Below the pieces are notes generated by a model. That model did not search any database. It had not been told where the DNA came from and was given only the letters and a program-made list of their open reading frames with translations. Shown here piece after piece: positions 44,931 through 54,061 of a DNA stretch of 64,000 nt (within the stretch, counting starts at the first letter, position 1; every line of letters begins with the position of its first letter). The stretch is from assembly GCA_016710525.1 (NCBI GenBank), contig JADJVQ010000018.1, positions 1 to 64,000 on the forward strand, given 5' to 3'. Position numbers and translations under genes: made by a program. Source of the DNA: Burkholderiaceae bacterium (GTDB lineage Bacteria; Pseudomonadota; Gammaproteobacteria; Burkholderiales; Burkholderiaceae_E).

Positions 44931-45095
44931 ACCCGTGCGCCGCAAGGCGCTCGGGACGCAGGACGAGCCGCCCTTCGCCGGGCGGCCGGTGCGGGGGCGA
45001 AAGCCCCGGCAACCAGAAGCCAAGCGGGTCACGAAAGTTCCGGCAGCATCCGCCGGACACCTGTCAAGGCAACAAAAAGGAAGTCGGAGGGCCTT
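44931..45095 (+). promoter_or_regulatory. Structured rpmI leader, possible L20 autoregulatory site
   Basis: 165-bp gap before rpmI with two hairpins: GCCGCCC/GGGCGGC (44967-44973 with 44980-44986) and GGGGC-GAAA-GCCCC (44994-45007), a GNRA tetraloop. In E. coli L20 represses rpmI-rplT by binding a structure in this region. That role is inferred by position; I do not see an exact copy of the 23S L20 site. Confidence 0.45.
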
Positions 45096-45293
45096 ATGCC
45101 CAAGATGAAGACGAAGAAAAGCGCTGCGAAGCGTTTCCGTGTCCGCGCTGGCGGCACGATCAAGCGGGGACAGGCGTTCAAGCGCCACATCCTCACCAAG
45201 AAAACCACCAAGACCAAGCGTCAGCTGCGCGGTTCCACCGACGTCCACGAGACGAACGTGGTGTCGGTGCGCGCCATGATGCCGTACGCGTAA
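45096..45293 (+). CDS. rpmI: Ribosomal protein bL35
   Basis: 65 residues, highly basic: PKMKTKKSAAKRFRVRAGG and KRHILTKKTTKTKRQLRG are the bL35 signature. A GGAGG site precedes ATG 45096. Between infC and rplT as in most proteobacteria. It binds 23S rRNA in the large subunit. Confidence 0.98.
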   Translation: MPKMKTKKSAAKRFRVRAGGTIKRGQAFKRHILTKKTTKTKRQLRGSTDVHETNVVSVRAMMPYA

Positions 45294-45305
45294 GGGAGCG
45301 AAACC

Positions 45306-45668
45306 ATGCCTAGAGTCAAGCGTGGCGTAACCGCGCGTGCCCGTCACAAGAAAGTCCTCGACCTCGCCAAGGGTTACCGTGGCCGTCGCAGCAAGGTCTG
45401 GCGGATCGCCAAGCAGGCCGTCATGCGTGCCGGCCAGTACGCCTACCGCGACCGCCGCAACAAGAAGCGCGTGTTCCGTGCCTTGTGGATCGCCCGGATC
45501 AACGCGGCGGCCCGTGAGCACGGCATCAACTACAGCCGTTTCATCAACGGCCTGAATCGTGCCGCCATCGGCCTGGACCGCAAGGTGCTGGCCGAACTCG
45601 CGGTCAACGACAAGCCGGCGTTTGCGGCCATCGTTGCCAAAGTCAAAGCCTCGCTCGCAGTTGCCTGA
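45306..45668 (+). CDS. rplT: Ribosomal protein bL20
   Basis: 120 residues, complete: PRVKRGVTARARHKKVLDLA, GYRGRRSKVWRIAKQAVMRA, and AAREHGINYSRFINGLNRA. It is an early assembly protein of the 50S subunit and in E. coli the repressor of its operon. GGGAG precedes ATG 45306 by 7 nt; 12 bp after rpmI. A strong terminator follows. Confidence 0.98.
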   Translation: MPRVKRGVTARARHKKVLDLAKGYRGRRSKVWRIAKQAVMRAGQYAYRDRRNKKRVFRALWIARINAAAREHGINYSRFINGLNRAAIGLDRKVLAELAVNDKPAFAAIVAKVKASLAVA

Positions 45669-45725
45669 TCGCGCTCGGGGCGGCTGCGCGCGGTAGACGC
45701 GGCCTCACCCGATCGCCAACGCCAG

Positions 45726-45749
45726 ACGGGGCCCGTGGGCCCCGTTTGT
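45726..45749 (+). terminator. Terminator/attenuator between rplT and pheS
   Basis: ACGGGGCCC (45726-45734), GT, GGGCCCCGT (45737-45745), then TTTGTC. It ends the infC-rpmI-rplT transcript. In E. coli the pheST operon has a leader peptide with Phe codons in a similar place; I found no Phe-rich short frame here, so classical attenuation is not supported. Confidence 0.75.
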
Positions 45750-45883
45750 CATTTCACCGACCGATCGCGTCGACGGTTCGCCACCCGGTCATCCGCCGGT
45801 GCGAAGGATGCCGGATCCGATCGCACGAGCATCGGTCAAACCTCCGCCTGGCCGGCGGTTGTTCTCGCGGGAGTATTTAGCCG

Positions 45884-46906
45884 ATGGATCAGGAGCTCAA
45901 CACCCTCATCGAGCAGGCGCGCGCGGCGCTGGCGCAGGCTGCCGATGGTCCGGCGCTGGCCAATGCCAAGGCGCGTTTCCTGGGCAAGGATGGCGCGATC
46001 ACCCAGCGCATGAAGACGCTGGGACGCCTGTCGCCCGAAGAGCGCTCGCTGGCCGGCAAGCGGCTGAACGAAACCAAGCAGGCCGTCGAGGCGCTGGTGC
46101 AGTCGCGCGAGCGCGAGCTGAGCCAGGCGCTGCTCGATGCGCGGCTGGCCCAGGAATCGATCGACGTCACCTTGCCCGGACGAGGGCAGGGCGCTGGCGG
46201 CCTGCATCCGCTTACGCTGGCCACCGAGCGGATCGAGGCCATCTTCCGCTCGATCGGGTTCGACGTCGCCGACGGCCCCGAGATCGAAGAAGACTTCTAC
46301 AACTTCACCGCCCTGAACACGCCGCAGAACCACCCGGCGCGCTCGATGCACGACACGTTCTATGTCGAAGGGCAGGATTCCGAAGGCCACGGGCTGCTGC
46401 TGCGAACCCACACCAGTCCGGTTCAGATCCGCTATGCGCGCCTGCACAAGCCACCGATCAAGGTCATCGCGCCGGGCAAGACCTACCGTGTCGACTCCGA
46501 CGCCACCCATTCGCCGATGTTCACGCAGTTCGAGGGCTTGTGGGTCGACGAGGACATCAGCTTCACCGACCTGAAGAGCGTCTACACCGAATTCCTTCAG
46601 CGTTTCTTCGAGACCACCGAACTCGATGTGCGTTTTCGTCCGTCCTACTTCCCGTTCACCGAACCCTCGGCGGAAATCGACATGCGCTTCCATGACGGCC
46701 CGCTGGCCGGGCGCTGGCTGGAAGTGTCTGGCTCGGGACAGGTGCATCCGACCGTCATGCGCAACTACGGGCTCGACCCGGAGCGTTACCTGGGATTTGC
46801 GTTCGGCTCCGGTGTCGAGCGGCTGGCGATGCTGCGCTACGGTGTCGGCGACCTGCGCCTTTTCTATGAAAACGACCTGCGGTTTCTCGCGCAGTTCAAC
46901 CGTTGA
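45884..46906 (+). CDS. pheS: Phenylalanyl-tRNA synthetase alpha subunit
   Basis: 340 residues. N-terminal coiled-coil (about 1-90, EQARAALAQAADGPALANAK), then the class II core with HPARSMHDTFYVEG (motif 1 region), LLRTHTSPVQIRYARLHKPP, APGKTYRVDSDATHSPMFTQ (motif 2), and GFAFGSGVERLAMLRYGV (motif 3). Length matches E. coli PheS (327). It forms the alpha2beta2 enzyme with PheT. GGGAG precedes ATG 45884 by about 11 nt; pheT starts 12 bp after its stop. Confidence 0.98.
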   Translation: MDQELNTLIEQARAALAQAADGPALANAKARFLGKDGAITQRMKTLGRLSPEERSLAGKRLNETKQAVEALVQSRERELSQALLDARLAQESIDVTLPGRGQGAGGLHPLTLATERIEAIFRSIGFDVADGPEIEEDFYNFTALNTPQNHPARSMHDTFYVEGQDSEGHGLLLRTHTSPVQIRYARLHKPPIKVIAPGKTYRVDSDATHSPMFTQFEGLWVDEDISFTDLKSVYTEFLQRFFETTELDVRFRPSYFPFTEPSAEIDMRFHDGPLAGRWLEVSGSGQVHPTVMRNYGLDPERYLGFAFGSGVERLAMLRYGVGDLRLFYENDLRFLAQFNR

Positions 46907-46918
46907 CGAGGTCCTGGC

Positions 46919-49327
46919 ATGAAGTTTCCTGAAAGCTGGCTGCGCAGCTTCTGCGACCCGCAACTGAGCACCGAGGCCCTGGCCGAGCGCCTGACGATGT
47001 CCGGCCTGGAGGTCGAGGAGATCGGCGCTGCGGCGCCACCGTTCTCCGGCGTGGTGGTGGCGCGGGTCATCGCGGTGGCCCGCCACCCCAATGCCGACAA
47101 GCTGTCGGTCTGCGAAGTGGACGTCGGCGGATCCACCAAGACGATCGTCTGCGGCGCACCCAATGTCGCCGCGGGCCTGAAAGTGCCCTGCGCGCTGCCC
47201 GGCGCGGTGCTGCCTGGCGGCTTTGCGATCAAGCCGGTCACGATGCGTGGGGTGGCCAGCGACGGCATGTTGTGTTCGGCGCGCGAGCTGGGCTTGTCGG
47301 AAGACCACGGCGGGCTGCTGGTGCTGGCGCCCGAGGCAACGGTCGGCGCCGACCTGCGCGATGCGCTGGCATTGGACGATGCGGTGTTCACGCTCAAGCT
47401 CACGCCCAATCTGGCGCACTGCTTTGGCGTGTATGGCATTGCCCGCGAGGTCTCGGCAGTCTGCGGGGCGCCGCTGCGCCCGCTCGACTTCCCGCCAGTG
47501 CCGGTCACCCTGGCCGACCGGCTGCCGGTCGAGGTGCTGGCGGCCGATCTGTGCGGGCGGTTCAGCGGACGCATCATCCGCGGCGTGAACGCGCGCGCCG
47601 CCTCGCCCGACTGGATGAAACGCCGCCTAGAGCGAGCCGGACAGCGCCCGATTTCGGCGCTGGTCGACATCTCCAACTACGTGATGCTCGAGCTGGGCCG
47701 GCCCTCGCATGTGTTCGATCTGGCGCGCATCCACGGCAATCTGCAGGTGCGCTGGGCGCGACCCGGCGAAACGCTGAAGCTGCTCAACGGCCAGACCATC
47801 GAGCTCGATGCCGAGGTCGGGGTCATCGCCGATGCCGAACAGGTCGAGAGCATGGCCGGCATCATGGGCGGGGACAGCACGGCGGTGTCGCTGGACACCA
47901 CCGACATCTACCTCGAAGCCGCATTCTGGTGGCCGCAGGCGATGGCCGGCCGCGCTCGCCGTTACAACTTTTCCACCGATGCCGCGCAGCGCTTCGAGCG
48001 TGGGGTCGATGCGGCCACCACCGTGGCGCACATCGAGTACCTGTCGCGGCTCATCCTCGAGATCTGCGGCGGCCAGGCCGGGCCGGTCGACGACCTGATC
48101 ACCGGCCTGCCGGCGCGCCCGCCCGTGGCGATGCGCACCGAGCGCGCGCGCAAGGTGATCGGCGTGCCGATCAGCGACGACGAGATGGCCACGTCGTTCG
48201 AGCGGCTGGGGCTCGCGTTCACCCGCGAAGCAGGCCGCTTCATCGTGACCCCGCCCTCGTGGCGCTTCGACCTGCAGATCGAAGAAGACCTGATCGAAGA
48301 GGTCGTGCGTGTCTGGGGCTTCGAGCGTCTGCCGGTCCGCCCCCCCAGGGCCAGTTCGCCGATGCTGGCACAACCCGAGCGCGAACGCTCGATCAGCCTG
48401 CTCAAGCGGGCGGTCGCCGCGCGCGACTATCAGGAGATCGTCACCTTCGGGTTCGTGTCGTCTAGCCTGCAGTCGCGTCTTGGCGATGCAGCGGGCATCC
48501 GCCTGCTCAATCCGATCGCCGCGCAGATGGACGTGATGCGCACCACGCTGTGGGCAGGCCTGATCGACATCCTTCAGTCGAACCTGAATCGCAAGGCAAG
48601 CCGGGTGCGGCTGTTCGAGGTCGGGCGCGTTTTCCATGCCGATGCCTCGGTTCAGTCGGGCCCGCTGACGGTCAAAGGCGTGCACCAGCCTTTGCGCCTG
48701 GCGGCGCTCGCCTATGGCCCGGTGGCCGACGAGCAGTGGGGCATGCCCTCGCGGCCGGTCGACTATTTCGATGTGAAGGGCGATCTCGAAGCGCTGTGCG
48801 GCGCGATGTCCGGCGAACTGCGCTTCGAGCGTGCCGCGCATGCCGCGCTGCATCCCGGACGCAGTGCGCGCATCCTGCTGGCCGGCCAGCCGGTGGGCTG
48901 GCTGGGCAGCTTGCATCCGGCCTTGCAGCAGCATCTCGAACTGGCGAACGAGGTCGTCGTGCTCGAGCTCGAACTGGATGCGCTGCGCTTTCGCGAACTG
49001 GCCCGGCCGGGTGAAAACTCGCGCTTCCCGCCGGTGCAGCGCGACGTCGCCTGGGTCGTTCCGAGCGAGCTCAGCGCGCAGTCGGTACGCGAGGAGATCG
49101 ACCGCGCACTGGCGGCTCACCCCTTGGGCGGACTCGTGACAAACGTCAGGTTGTTTGATGAATATCGCGGTAAGGGATTGGAAAATAAGGAGAAAAGCCT
49201 TGCCTTCCGATTCTGGATGCAAGATACTCAGCGCACCTTGAACGACGCGGAAGTGGCCCAGCTGATGGACGGCATCGTGTCGTGGATGGGGGAACGATTG
49301 GGTGTCCGCCTGCGTTCCGGAGCCTGA
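46919..49327 (+). CDS. pheT: Phenylalanyl-tRNA synthetase beta subunit
   Basis: 802 residues (E. coli 795). tRNA-binding OB domain (about 40-155, VVARVIAVARHPNADKLSVCEV), B3/B4 editing domain (DWMKRRLERAGQRPISALVDISNYVMLELGRP), B5 domain and the C-terminal ferredoxin-like anticodon-binding domain (FPPVQRDVAWVV to the end). It holds the editing site for mischarged Tyr. Starts at ATG 46919, 12 bp after pheS. ihfA follows 17 bp later, as in many proteobacteria. Confidence 0.98.
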   Translation: MKFPESWLRSFCDPQLSTEALAERLTMSGLEVEEIGAAAPPFSGVVVARVIAVARHPNADKLSVCEVDVGGSTKTIVCGAPNVAAGLKVPCALPGAVLPGGFAIKPVTMRGVASDGMLCSARELGLSEDHGGLLVLAPEATVGADLRDALALDDAVFTLKLTPNLAHCFGVYGIAREVSAVCGAPLRPLDFPPVPVTLADRLPVEVLAADLCGRFSGRIIRGVNARAASPDWMKRRLERAGQRPISALVDISNYVMLELGRPSHVFDLARIHGNLQVRWARPGETLKLLNGQTIELDAEVGVIADAEQVESMAGIMGGDSTAVSLDTTDIYLEAAFWWPQAMAGRARRYNFSTDAAQRFERGVDAATTVAHIEYLSRLILEICGGQAGPVDDLITGLPARPPVAMRTERARKVIGVPISDDEMATSFERLGLAFTREAGRFIVTPPSWRFDLQIEEDLIEEVVRVWGFERLPVRPPRASSPMLAQPERERSISLLKRAVAARDYQEIVTFGFVSSSLQSRLGDAAGIRLLNPIAAQMDVMRTTLWAGLIDILQSNLNRKASRVRLFEVGRVFHADASVQSGPLTVKGVHQPLRLAALAYGPVADEQWGMPSRPVDYFDVKGDLEALCGAMSGELRFERAAHAALHPGRSARILLAGQPVGWLGSLHPALQQHLELANEVVVLELELDALRFRELARPGENSRFPPVQRDVAWVVPSELSAQSVREEIDRALAAHPLGGLVTNVRLFDEYRGKGLENKEKSLAFRFWMQDTQRTLNDAEVAQLMDGIVSWMGERLGVRLRSGA

Positions 49328-49344
49328 TGTCCACCTGATCTTCC

Positions 49345-49737
49345 ATGAACGTTTCCGGCCAGTCGTCCCTTGCAGTCGATTCGCTCGATGCCTCAGCCGA
49401 GCAACTCGAGGCTTTCGAAGCGCAGGAAATCGATCTGGACGGTTTCACGCTGACCAAGGCCGAACTCGCCGAGATGTTGTTCGAGCGGGTCGGTCTGAAC
49501 AAGCGTGAAGCCAAGGACATGGTCGAAACCTTCTTCGACGAAATTCGCGGGGCGCTGGAGCGTGGCCACAGCGTGAAGCTGTCGGGCTTCGGCAATTTCC
49601 AGCTGCGCGACAAACCTCAGCGGCCAGGACGCAATCCCAAGACCGGCGAGGAGATCCCCATTTCCGCGCGCCGGGTCGTCACGTTCCACGCCAGCCAGAA
49701 GCTCAAGTCCCAGATCGACGGCGCCGATCGCGGCTAG
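49345..49737 (+). CDS. ihfA: Integration host factor alpha subunit with N-terminal extension
   Basis: 130 residues; the core LTKAELAEMLFERVGLNKREAKDMVETFF begins near residue 36 and includes the DNA-bending arm with the intercalating Pro in GRNPKTGEEIPISARRVV. E. coli IhfA is 99 residues; here there is an acidic 33-residue extension. There is no start codon between it and the core, and betaproteobacterial IHF-alpha often have such an extension, so ATG 49345 is likely correct. It forms the IHF heterodimer with IhfB and bends DNA. merR follows after 38 bp. Confidence 0.94.
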   Translation: MNVSGQSSLAVDSLDASAEQLEAFEAQEIDLDGFTLTKAELAEMLFERVGLNKREAKDMVETFFDEIRGALERGHSVKLSGFGNFQLRDKPQRPGRNPKTGEEIPISARRVVTFHASQKLKSQIDGADRG

Positions 49738-49775
49738 CCGCTGCGCGCTTTTCGTTGCCCTCCCGACCCGCGCCG

Positions 49776-50224
49776 ATGCAGACCAAGCCCGACACCAAGA
49801 TCGTTCTGCCGCCGATCCCCGCCAAGCGCTATTTCACGATCGGGGAAGTGAGCGAACTGTGCGGGGTCAAGCCGCACGTGCTGCGCTACTGGGAGCAGGA
49901 ATTCACCCAGCTGCGCCCGATGAAGCGGCGCGGCAACCGGCGCTACTACCAGCATCATGAGGTGCTGCTGGTGCGGCGCATCCGCGATCTGCTGTACGAG
50001 CAGGGCTTCACCATCAGCGGGGCGCGCAACCGCCTGGGCGAGATGGGGCTGAACGGCCGCGGCCGGCTCACGGCGCGCTGGAAGAAGGGGCCGAAACGCT
50101 GCCGGGCGACGAGATCGCCGCCGACGCGCTGGGCGAAGAGGGTCTGGCTGCCGGGATGCATCCGGAGGTCGATGTCGAGGCGTTGCGGGCAGACCTGCTT
50201 AAAGCACTTCAGCTCCTCGGCTGA
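49776..50224 (+). CDS. MerR-family regulator linked to ihfA (frameshifted)
   Basis: About 149 residues after correction. KRYFTIGEVSELCGVKPHVLRYWEQEF (helix-turn-helix and wing, about 16-42), KRRGNRRYYQHHEVLLVRRIRDLLYEQGF and ISGARNRLGE follow. The expected C-terminal, ending VEALRADLLKALQLLG, is found in the other frame and reaches a stop at 50224; one base is missing near 50080-50085. This gene regularly follows ihfA in betaproteobacteria, so a functional gene is expected and the indel is probably an error. Ligand unknown; most likely a DNA-binding regulator without the metal Cys of MerR. Confidence 0.82.
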
Positions 50225-50272
50225 CAGTCCTTTTTTCGTGACGCTGCACCGCGCAGCAGCCTAAAAATCGGA

Positions 50273-50278
50273 TATACT
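50273..50278 (+). promoter_or_regulatory. Predicted -10 element of tRNA-Pro
   Basis: TATACT, 10 bp before the mature tRNA. No good -35 at the usual distance. Confidence 0.45.
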
Positions 50279-50288
50279 CTTTGGCTCA

Positions 50289-50365
<77 letters not shown>

Positions 50366-50373
50366 ATGAATAC

Positions 50374-50406
50374 AAAGGGTTAGTCCTCACGAGGGGCTAA
50401 CCCTTT
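50374..50406 (+). terminator. Inverted repeat after tRNA-Pro, likely terminator
   Basis: AAAGGGTTAG (50374-50383) and CTAACCCTTT (50397-50406), 10-bp stem with a 13-base loop, beginning nine bases after the tRNA. The 3' arm ends in TTT. It most likely ends the tRNA transcript. Confidence 0.8.
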
Positions 50407-50781
50407 GGCATTTCTGAGGTCCGAAGTGTCCATCGGGCGCGCAGCAGGCGCCACTGCGGCGAACCGGCAGCCTACCGGCGTGACCAGCCTTCTCGCGCTC
50501 TCAGCGCCTGGCGGAAGTCTCGCTCGAAATCGTGCCGGCCCGGGTGCGGCGATCCCGTCCGCTCAGTGAAATGAATCCGGCGCCCGTGATGGTCATGCCC
50601 GGGATTGTAATGTCCGTCATCGGCGAAGCAAAAACGGATGCTCGCAGGCTGGTTTCGGTGTCAGACCATCGACGAACTCCGCTAATCTGGCCGGTACCGG
50701 ACCTGCGCAAAGCACCGGATCTGCCGCAACGCGGCCGCGCCGGGAGTCCGGTGCGCACCGACCGACACGAAAGGACTGCTG
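50407..50781. other. 375-bp gap without a supported gene
   Basis: Between the tRNA-Pro terminator and the dehydrogenase ATG. A plus-strand open frame covering 50532-50852 runs into the dehydrogenase gene in another frame and has no family-like sequence. The gap must hold the dehydrogenase promoter, but I see no convincing -35/-10 pair. Confidence 0.6.
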
Positions 50782-51786
50782 ATGAAAGCCGCCGTTTTCC
50801 ATGGACCGCGCGACATCCGATTCGAGGACGTGCCCAAGCCCGAGCTGAATGACGGTGAGGCGCTGATGCGGATCCGGGCCTGCGGAATCTGTGGATCCGA
50901 TCTGCATACCTACCGGGAGGGCCTGTTTCCGCAGCTCGGGCTCGAAATCGCGCAGGGACGGATACTCGGCCACGAGTACAGCGGCGAGATCGTCGAGATC
51001 CGGGGCGAGCTGCCATCGATCCGGCTGGGCGGCCGCTACACCACGGTCAGCATGGGCGGCAATGCCGAATTCCTGCGGATCACGCCGTTCATTGCCAGTC
51101 GGATGATCCCGATTCCCGACGACATCAGCTTCGAAGAGGCGGCCACCACCGAACCGCTGGCCACTTCGCTGCACGCGGTCAACCTGGCCGATCCGCGCGA
51201 TGACCAGACGCTGGTGATCATGGGCGCCGGGATCATCGGCCTGGGCATCCTGCAGGCGATCAAAGCCCGATGCCGGGCACGAACGATCGTCGTGGACCTG
51301 TCCGCGCGGCGCCTCGCGCTGGCTGGGCAACTCGGTGCCGATCTCACCCTCGATGCCAGCCGGGAAGACGCGGTCGCGCGCCTCAGGAAACTGCACGGCA
51401 CCACCGACTTGAGCCTGCTCGATTCCAGCGAGAGCGCCATCGACACCGTGTTCGACTGCGCCGGCGCTACCGCGCACTACAAGGGCACGACTGTGCTGGA
51501 GCAGGCGCTGGGGCTGGTGCGCCAGAACGGCAAGGTCGTCGTCGTCGCCGTGTTCGAACGCAAGGTCGAGGTCGACCTGAATGTCGTCGTGCGCAAAGGC
51601 GTGCAACTGCTGGGCTCGTGGGCCTGGACGCCGCCCGAGTTCGTTCAGGCCATGGAGCTGATCCGCTCGCGCAAGCTGGACCGCAAGCCGCTGATCACCC
51701 ACCGGTTTGCGCTCGAACAGGCGTCGCTGGCCTACGAAACCCAGATGCAGGCCAACGAGGCGATCAAGGTGGTGCTGACGCCCTGA
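50782..51786 (+). CDS. Zinc-dependent medium-chain dehydrogenase lacking structural zinc site
   Basis: 334 residues. Catalytic zinc ligands are Cys37 (CGICGSDLH), His64 and Glu65 (GHEYSGEI); NAD-binding motif VIMGAGIIGLG near residue 150. The four-Cys structural zinc lobe of alcohol and sorbitol dehydrogenases (normally near 90-110) is absent: here SIRLGGRYTTVSMGGNAEF. The type is sorbitol/threonine dehydrogenase-like; the substrate (alcohol or polyol) is not clear. ATG 50782 starts with MKAAVF, standard for the family, and AAAGGA precedes it. It may be the first gene of the following operon but stands 180 bp apart. Confidence 0.88.
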   Translation: MKAAVFHGPRDIRFEDVPKPELNDGEALMRIRACGICGSDLHTYREGLFPQLGLEIAQGRILGHEYSGEIVEIRGELPSIRLGGRYTTVSMGGNAEFLRITPFIASRMIPIPDDISFEEAATTEPLATSLHAVNLADPRDDQTLVIMGAGIIGLGILQAIKARCRARTIVVDLSARRLALAGQLGADLTLDASREDAVARLRKLHGTTDLSLLDSSESAIDTVFDCAGATAHYKGTTVLEQALGLVRQNGKVVVVAVFERKVEVDLNVVVRKGVQLLGSWAWTPPEFVQAMELIRSRKLDRKPLITHRFALEQASLAYETQMQANEAIKVVLTP

Positions 51787-51966
51787 CACGGATCGGGCTT
51801 CGCCTACGCCCATGGCGCGGCAGGGCGGCGCGACTGCGGGCGCGTCGTGGAAAGGGGCGCCGTGCCACCCTGGTCTGCCCGATTGGTTGGCGGATTGTGA
51901 CGCTCCGATACGGCCGTCGGCCGTCTCGTGTAAGTTCGCTGCTTCGTCCGCGTCGAACCCACCACC

Positions 51967-52934
51967 ATGCACGATGTCATTCCCCTCCTTGCCAAGACCG
52001 ACTTTCCGGCGGTGCGCCGCCGCCGTCTCTCCGCCCTGCAACTGAATCTCGGTTACCGCTGCAACCAGAGCTGCGTGCATTGCCACGTCAATGCCGGTCC
52101 GCATCGGACCGAGGAGATGAGCGCGCAGACCATCGACCAGGTGCTGCTGCTGGCGCGGGAGGCTGGCGTTCAGACGCTGGATGTGACCGGGGGCGCGCCG
52201 GAGCTCAATCCGCATTTTCGCTCGCTGGTCACGCGCGCGCGGGCGCTGGGGCTTCGGGTGATCGACCGCTGCAATCTGACCGTACTCTTCGAGCCCGGCC
52301 AGGAATCACTGGCCGAATTCCTGGCCGCCCAGCGGGTCGAGATCACGGCCTCGTTGCCCTGCTATCTCGAAGAAAACGTCGATGCGCAGCGCGGCAAGGG
52401 CGTGTTCGATACCAGCGTGCGAGCGCTGCAGCATCTGAACGAGCTGGGATACGGCCAGCCCGGGTCGGGGCTGGAGCTCAATCTGGTCTACAACCCGCAG
52501 GGGCCGGTGCTGCCCCCGCCGCAGGCCTCTCTGGAGGCAGATTACCGGCGCTTCCTGGGCGAGCGATTCGCCGTGCGCTTCAACAGCCTGTTCACGCTGG
52601 CCAACATGCCGATCCAGCGATTCGGCTCCACGCTGGTCTCCAAAGGCACTTTCGCCGGCTACCTGGCGCTGCTCAAGCAGTCGCATCGCCATGAGAACCT
52701 CGATTCGATCATGTGCCGGGACCTGATCAGCATCGATTGGCAGGGTTATGTCTACGACTGCGATTTCAACCAGATGCTCGGCCTGCCGCTGCGTCACGCC
52801 GGTCGGGTGCGCTCCCATGTCAGCGACTGATCGGCCAGGACCTGAACGACAACCCGGTGGTCGTGCGCGATCACTGTTATGGCTGCACCGCGGGGCAGGG
52901 CAGTTCCTGCGGCGGCGCGCTGGCGTCCGGTTGA
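51967..52934 (+). CDS. arsS: ArsS-like radical SAM/Cys-rich protein (frameshifted)
   Basis: About 322 residues after correction. Radical SAM motif CNQSCVHC (Cys32, 36, 39, CxxxCxxC), GGAPELNPHF for SAM binding, and a Cys-rich C-terminal domain with MCRDLISIDWQGYVYDCDFNQM and HCYGCTAGQGSSCGG. One C is missing near 52826, so the frame stops at 52830; restoring it gives SDLIGQDLNDNPVVVRDHC and the Cys tail. Family members (radical SAM/Cys-rich; ArsS) are linked to arsenosugar formation, adding the 5'-deoxyadenosyl group of SAM to dimethylarsinous acid. No arsM is seen here, so another substrate is possible. First of a close six-gene series. Confidence 0.85.
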
Positions 52935-52941
52935 GCGCGGC

Positions 52942-53940
52942 GTGAGTGCCGCCGCGTCTCTCCTCGCCGAACCGGGGCGGTTCTGTCCGGCCGACTATGC
53001 GCTGGGCCCGCGTGCCTTCGCCGCGGCGCCCGTTATCGAGGCGGATTGCCTGTACGTGGCGGGCGGGCTGTACGGCAATACCATCGCGCTCGACGCGCTG
53101 CTCGCGTTGTGGGGCAATGAGGCCAGCCCGCGGACCCGGCTGGTGTTCAACGGCGATTTTCACTGGTTCGATGTCGATCCCGAGCAGTTCGCCCGCATCG
53201 AGCACCTGACCGCCCCGCACGTCCGGCTGCGGGGCAATGTCGAGACCGAACTGGCCCGCGCACCCGTGCCGGGCGGCGACGACGACGCCGGGTGCGGCTG
53301 CGCCTACCCGGATGAAGTCGACGATGGTGTCGTCGAACGATCCAATCGCATCCTGCTGCGCCTGCGCCAGACGGCGCGTGGCGCGGGCGCCGCCGCGGCG
53401 CTGGGCGGCCTTCCGATGGTTGCCCGGGCGCAGGTGGGTGGCATCGGCGTGGCGATCACGCATGGGGACGAGCAGTCGCTGGCCGGTTGGCGGCTGGCCA
53501 ACGATCGCCTGGCCGGCAGCTGGCACAGTGGCCTGATCGACTGCCTGCGGACCATCGACGCCCGGATCATCGCCAGCAGCCACACCTGCCTGGCCGTTGC
53601 CGATACCTTTCGCGACAGGCAGGGCTGGCTGGCCGCCATCAACAACGGTGCTGCGGGATTGGCCAATTTCGCGGGCTCGCCGGCGGGGCTGGTCACCCGG
53701 ATCGCGCTCGACTCCCTGCCGCTGCCAGCGGGCGCGCGCGAGCTGTATCGATTTCAGTCCGACGGGCTGCGCATCTCGGCACTGGCGATCGACTTCGACA
53801 TGTCGGCCTGGCTTTCGCTGTTCGATGCACAATGGCTGCCCGGCAGCGACGCCGCGCAATCGTATCGGCATCGCGCGCTGCATGGCACGGCGCTGATGCC
53901 GTCGGCGGCGGCGCGCGGCGAGTTTCGCTCGGGCTCCTGA
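52942..53940 (+). CDS. Calcineurin-like metallophosphoesterase accompanying the ArsS-like protein
   Basis: 332 residues from GTG 52942, 7 bp after the ArsS-like stop. DxH equivalents are degenerate in sequence but VFNGDFHWFDVD, RGNVETELA and ITHGDEQSLAGW, SSHTCLAV follow the GD-x-GN(x)E-x-GH order of metallophosphoesterases. The Cys/Asp-rich stretch DDDAGCGCAYPDEVDDGV near residue 115-132 is an unusual insertion that could bind metal. The family regularly sits next to such radical SAM genes; its substrate is not known. A role in dephosphorylating a sugar or nucleotide of that pathway is inferred. Confidence 0.8.
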   Translation: MSAAASLLAEPGRFCPADYALGPRAFAAAPVIEADCLYVAGGLYGNTIALDALLALWGNEASPRTRLVFNGDFHWFDVDPEQFARIEHLTAPHVRLRGNVETELARAPVPGGDDDAGCGCAYPDEVDDGVVERSNRILLRLRQTARGAGAAAALGGLPMVARAQVGGIGVAITHGDEQSLAGWRLANDRLAGSWHSGLIDCLRTIDARIIASSHTCLAVADTFRDRQGWLAAINNGAAGLANFAGSPAGLVTRIALDSLPLPAGARELYRFQSDGLRISALAIDFDMSAWLSLFDAQWLPGSDAAQSYRHRALHGTALMPSAAARGEFRSGS

Positions 53941-54061
53941 GGGTGCACCGGCCGCGCCTAGCGAGCGCTGGCCGCATGTCACGATCGGTGCACAGAGCAG
54001 CAGCAAGGCCCGTTTGCCACCCCTGTGGCGAGCGGTGCCGAATCCGTTCAGGAGTCTTACC

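Noticed and set aside
45669..45883. pheM-like leader peptide controlling pheST
   Set aside because: No short frame with several Phe codons in front of the terminator was found.
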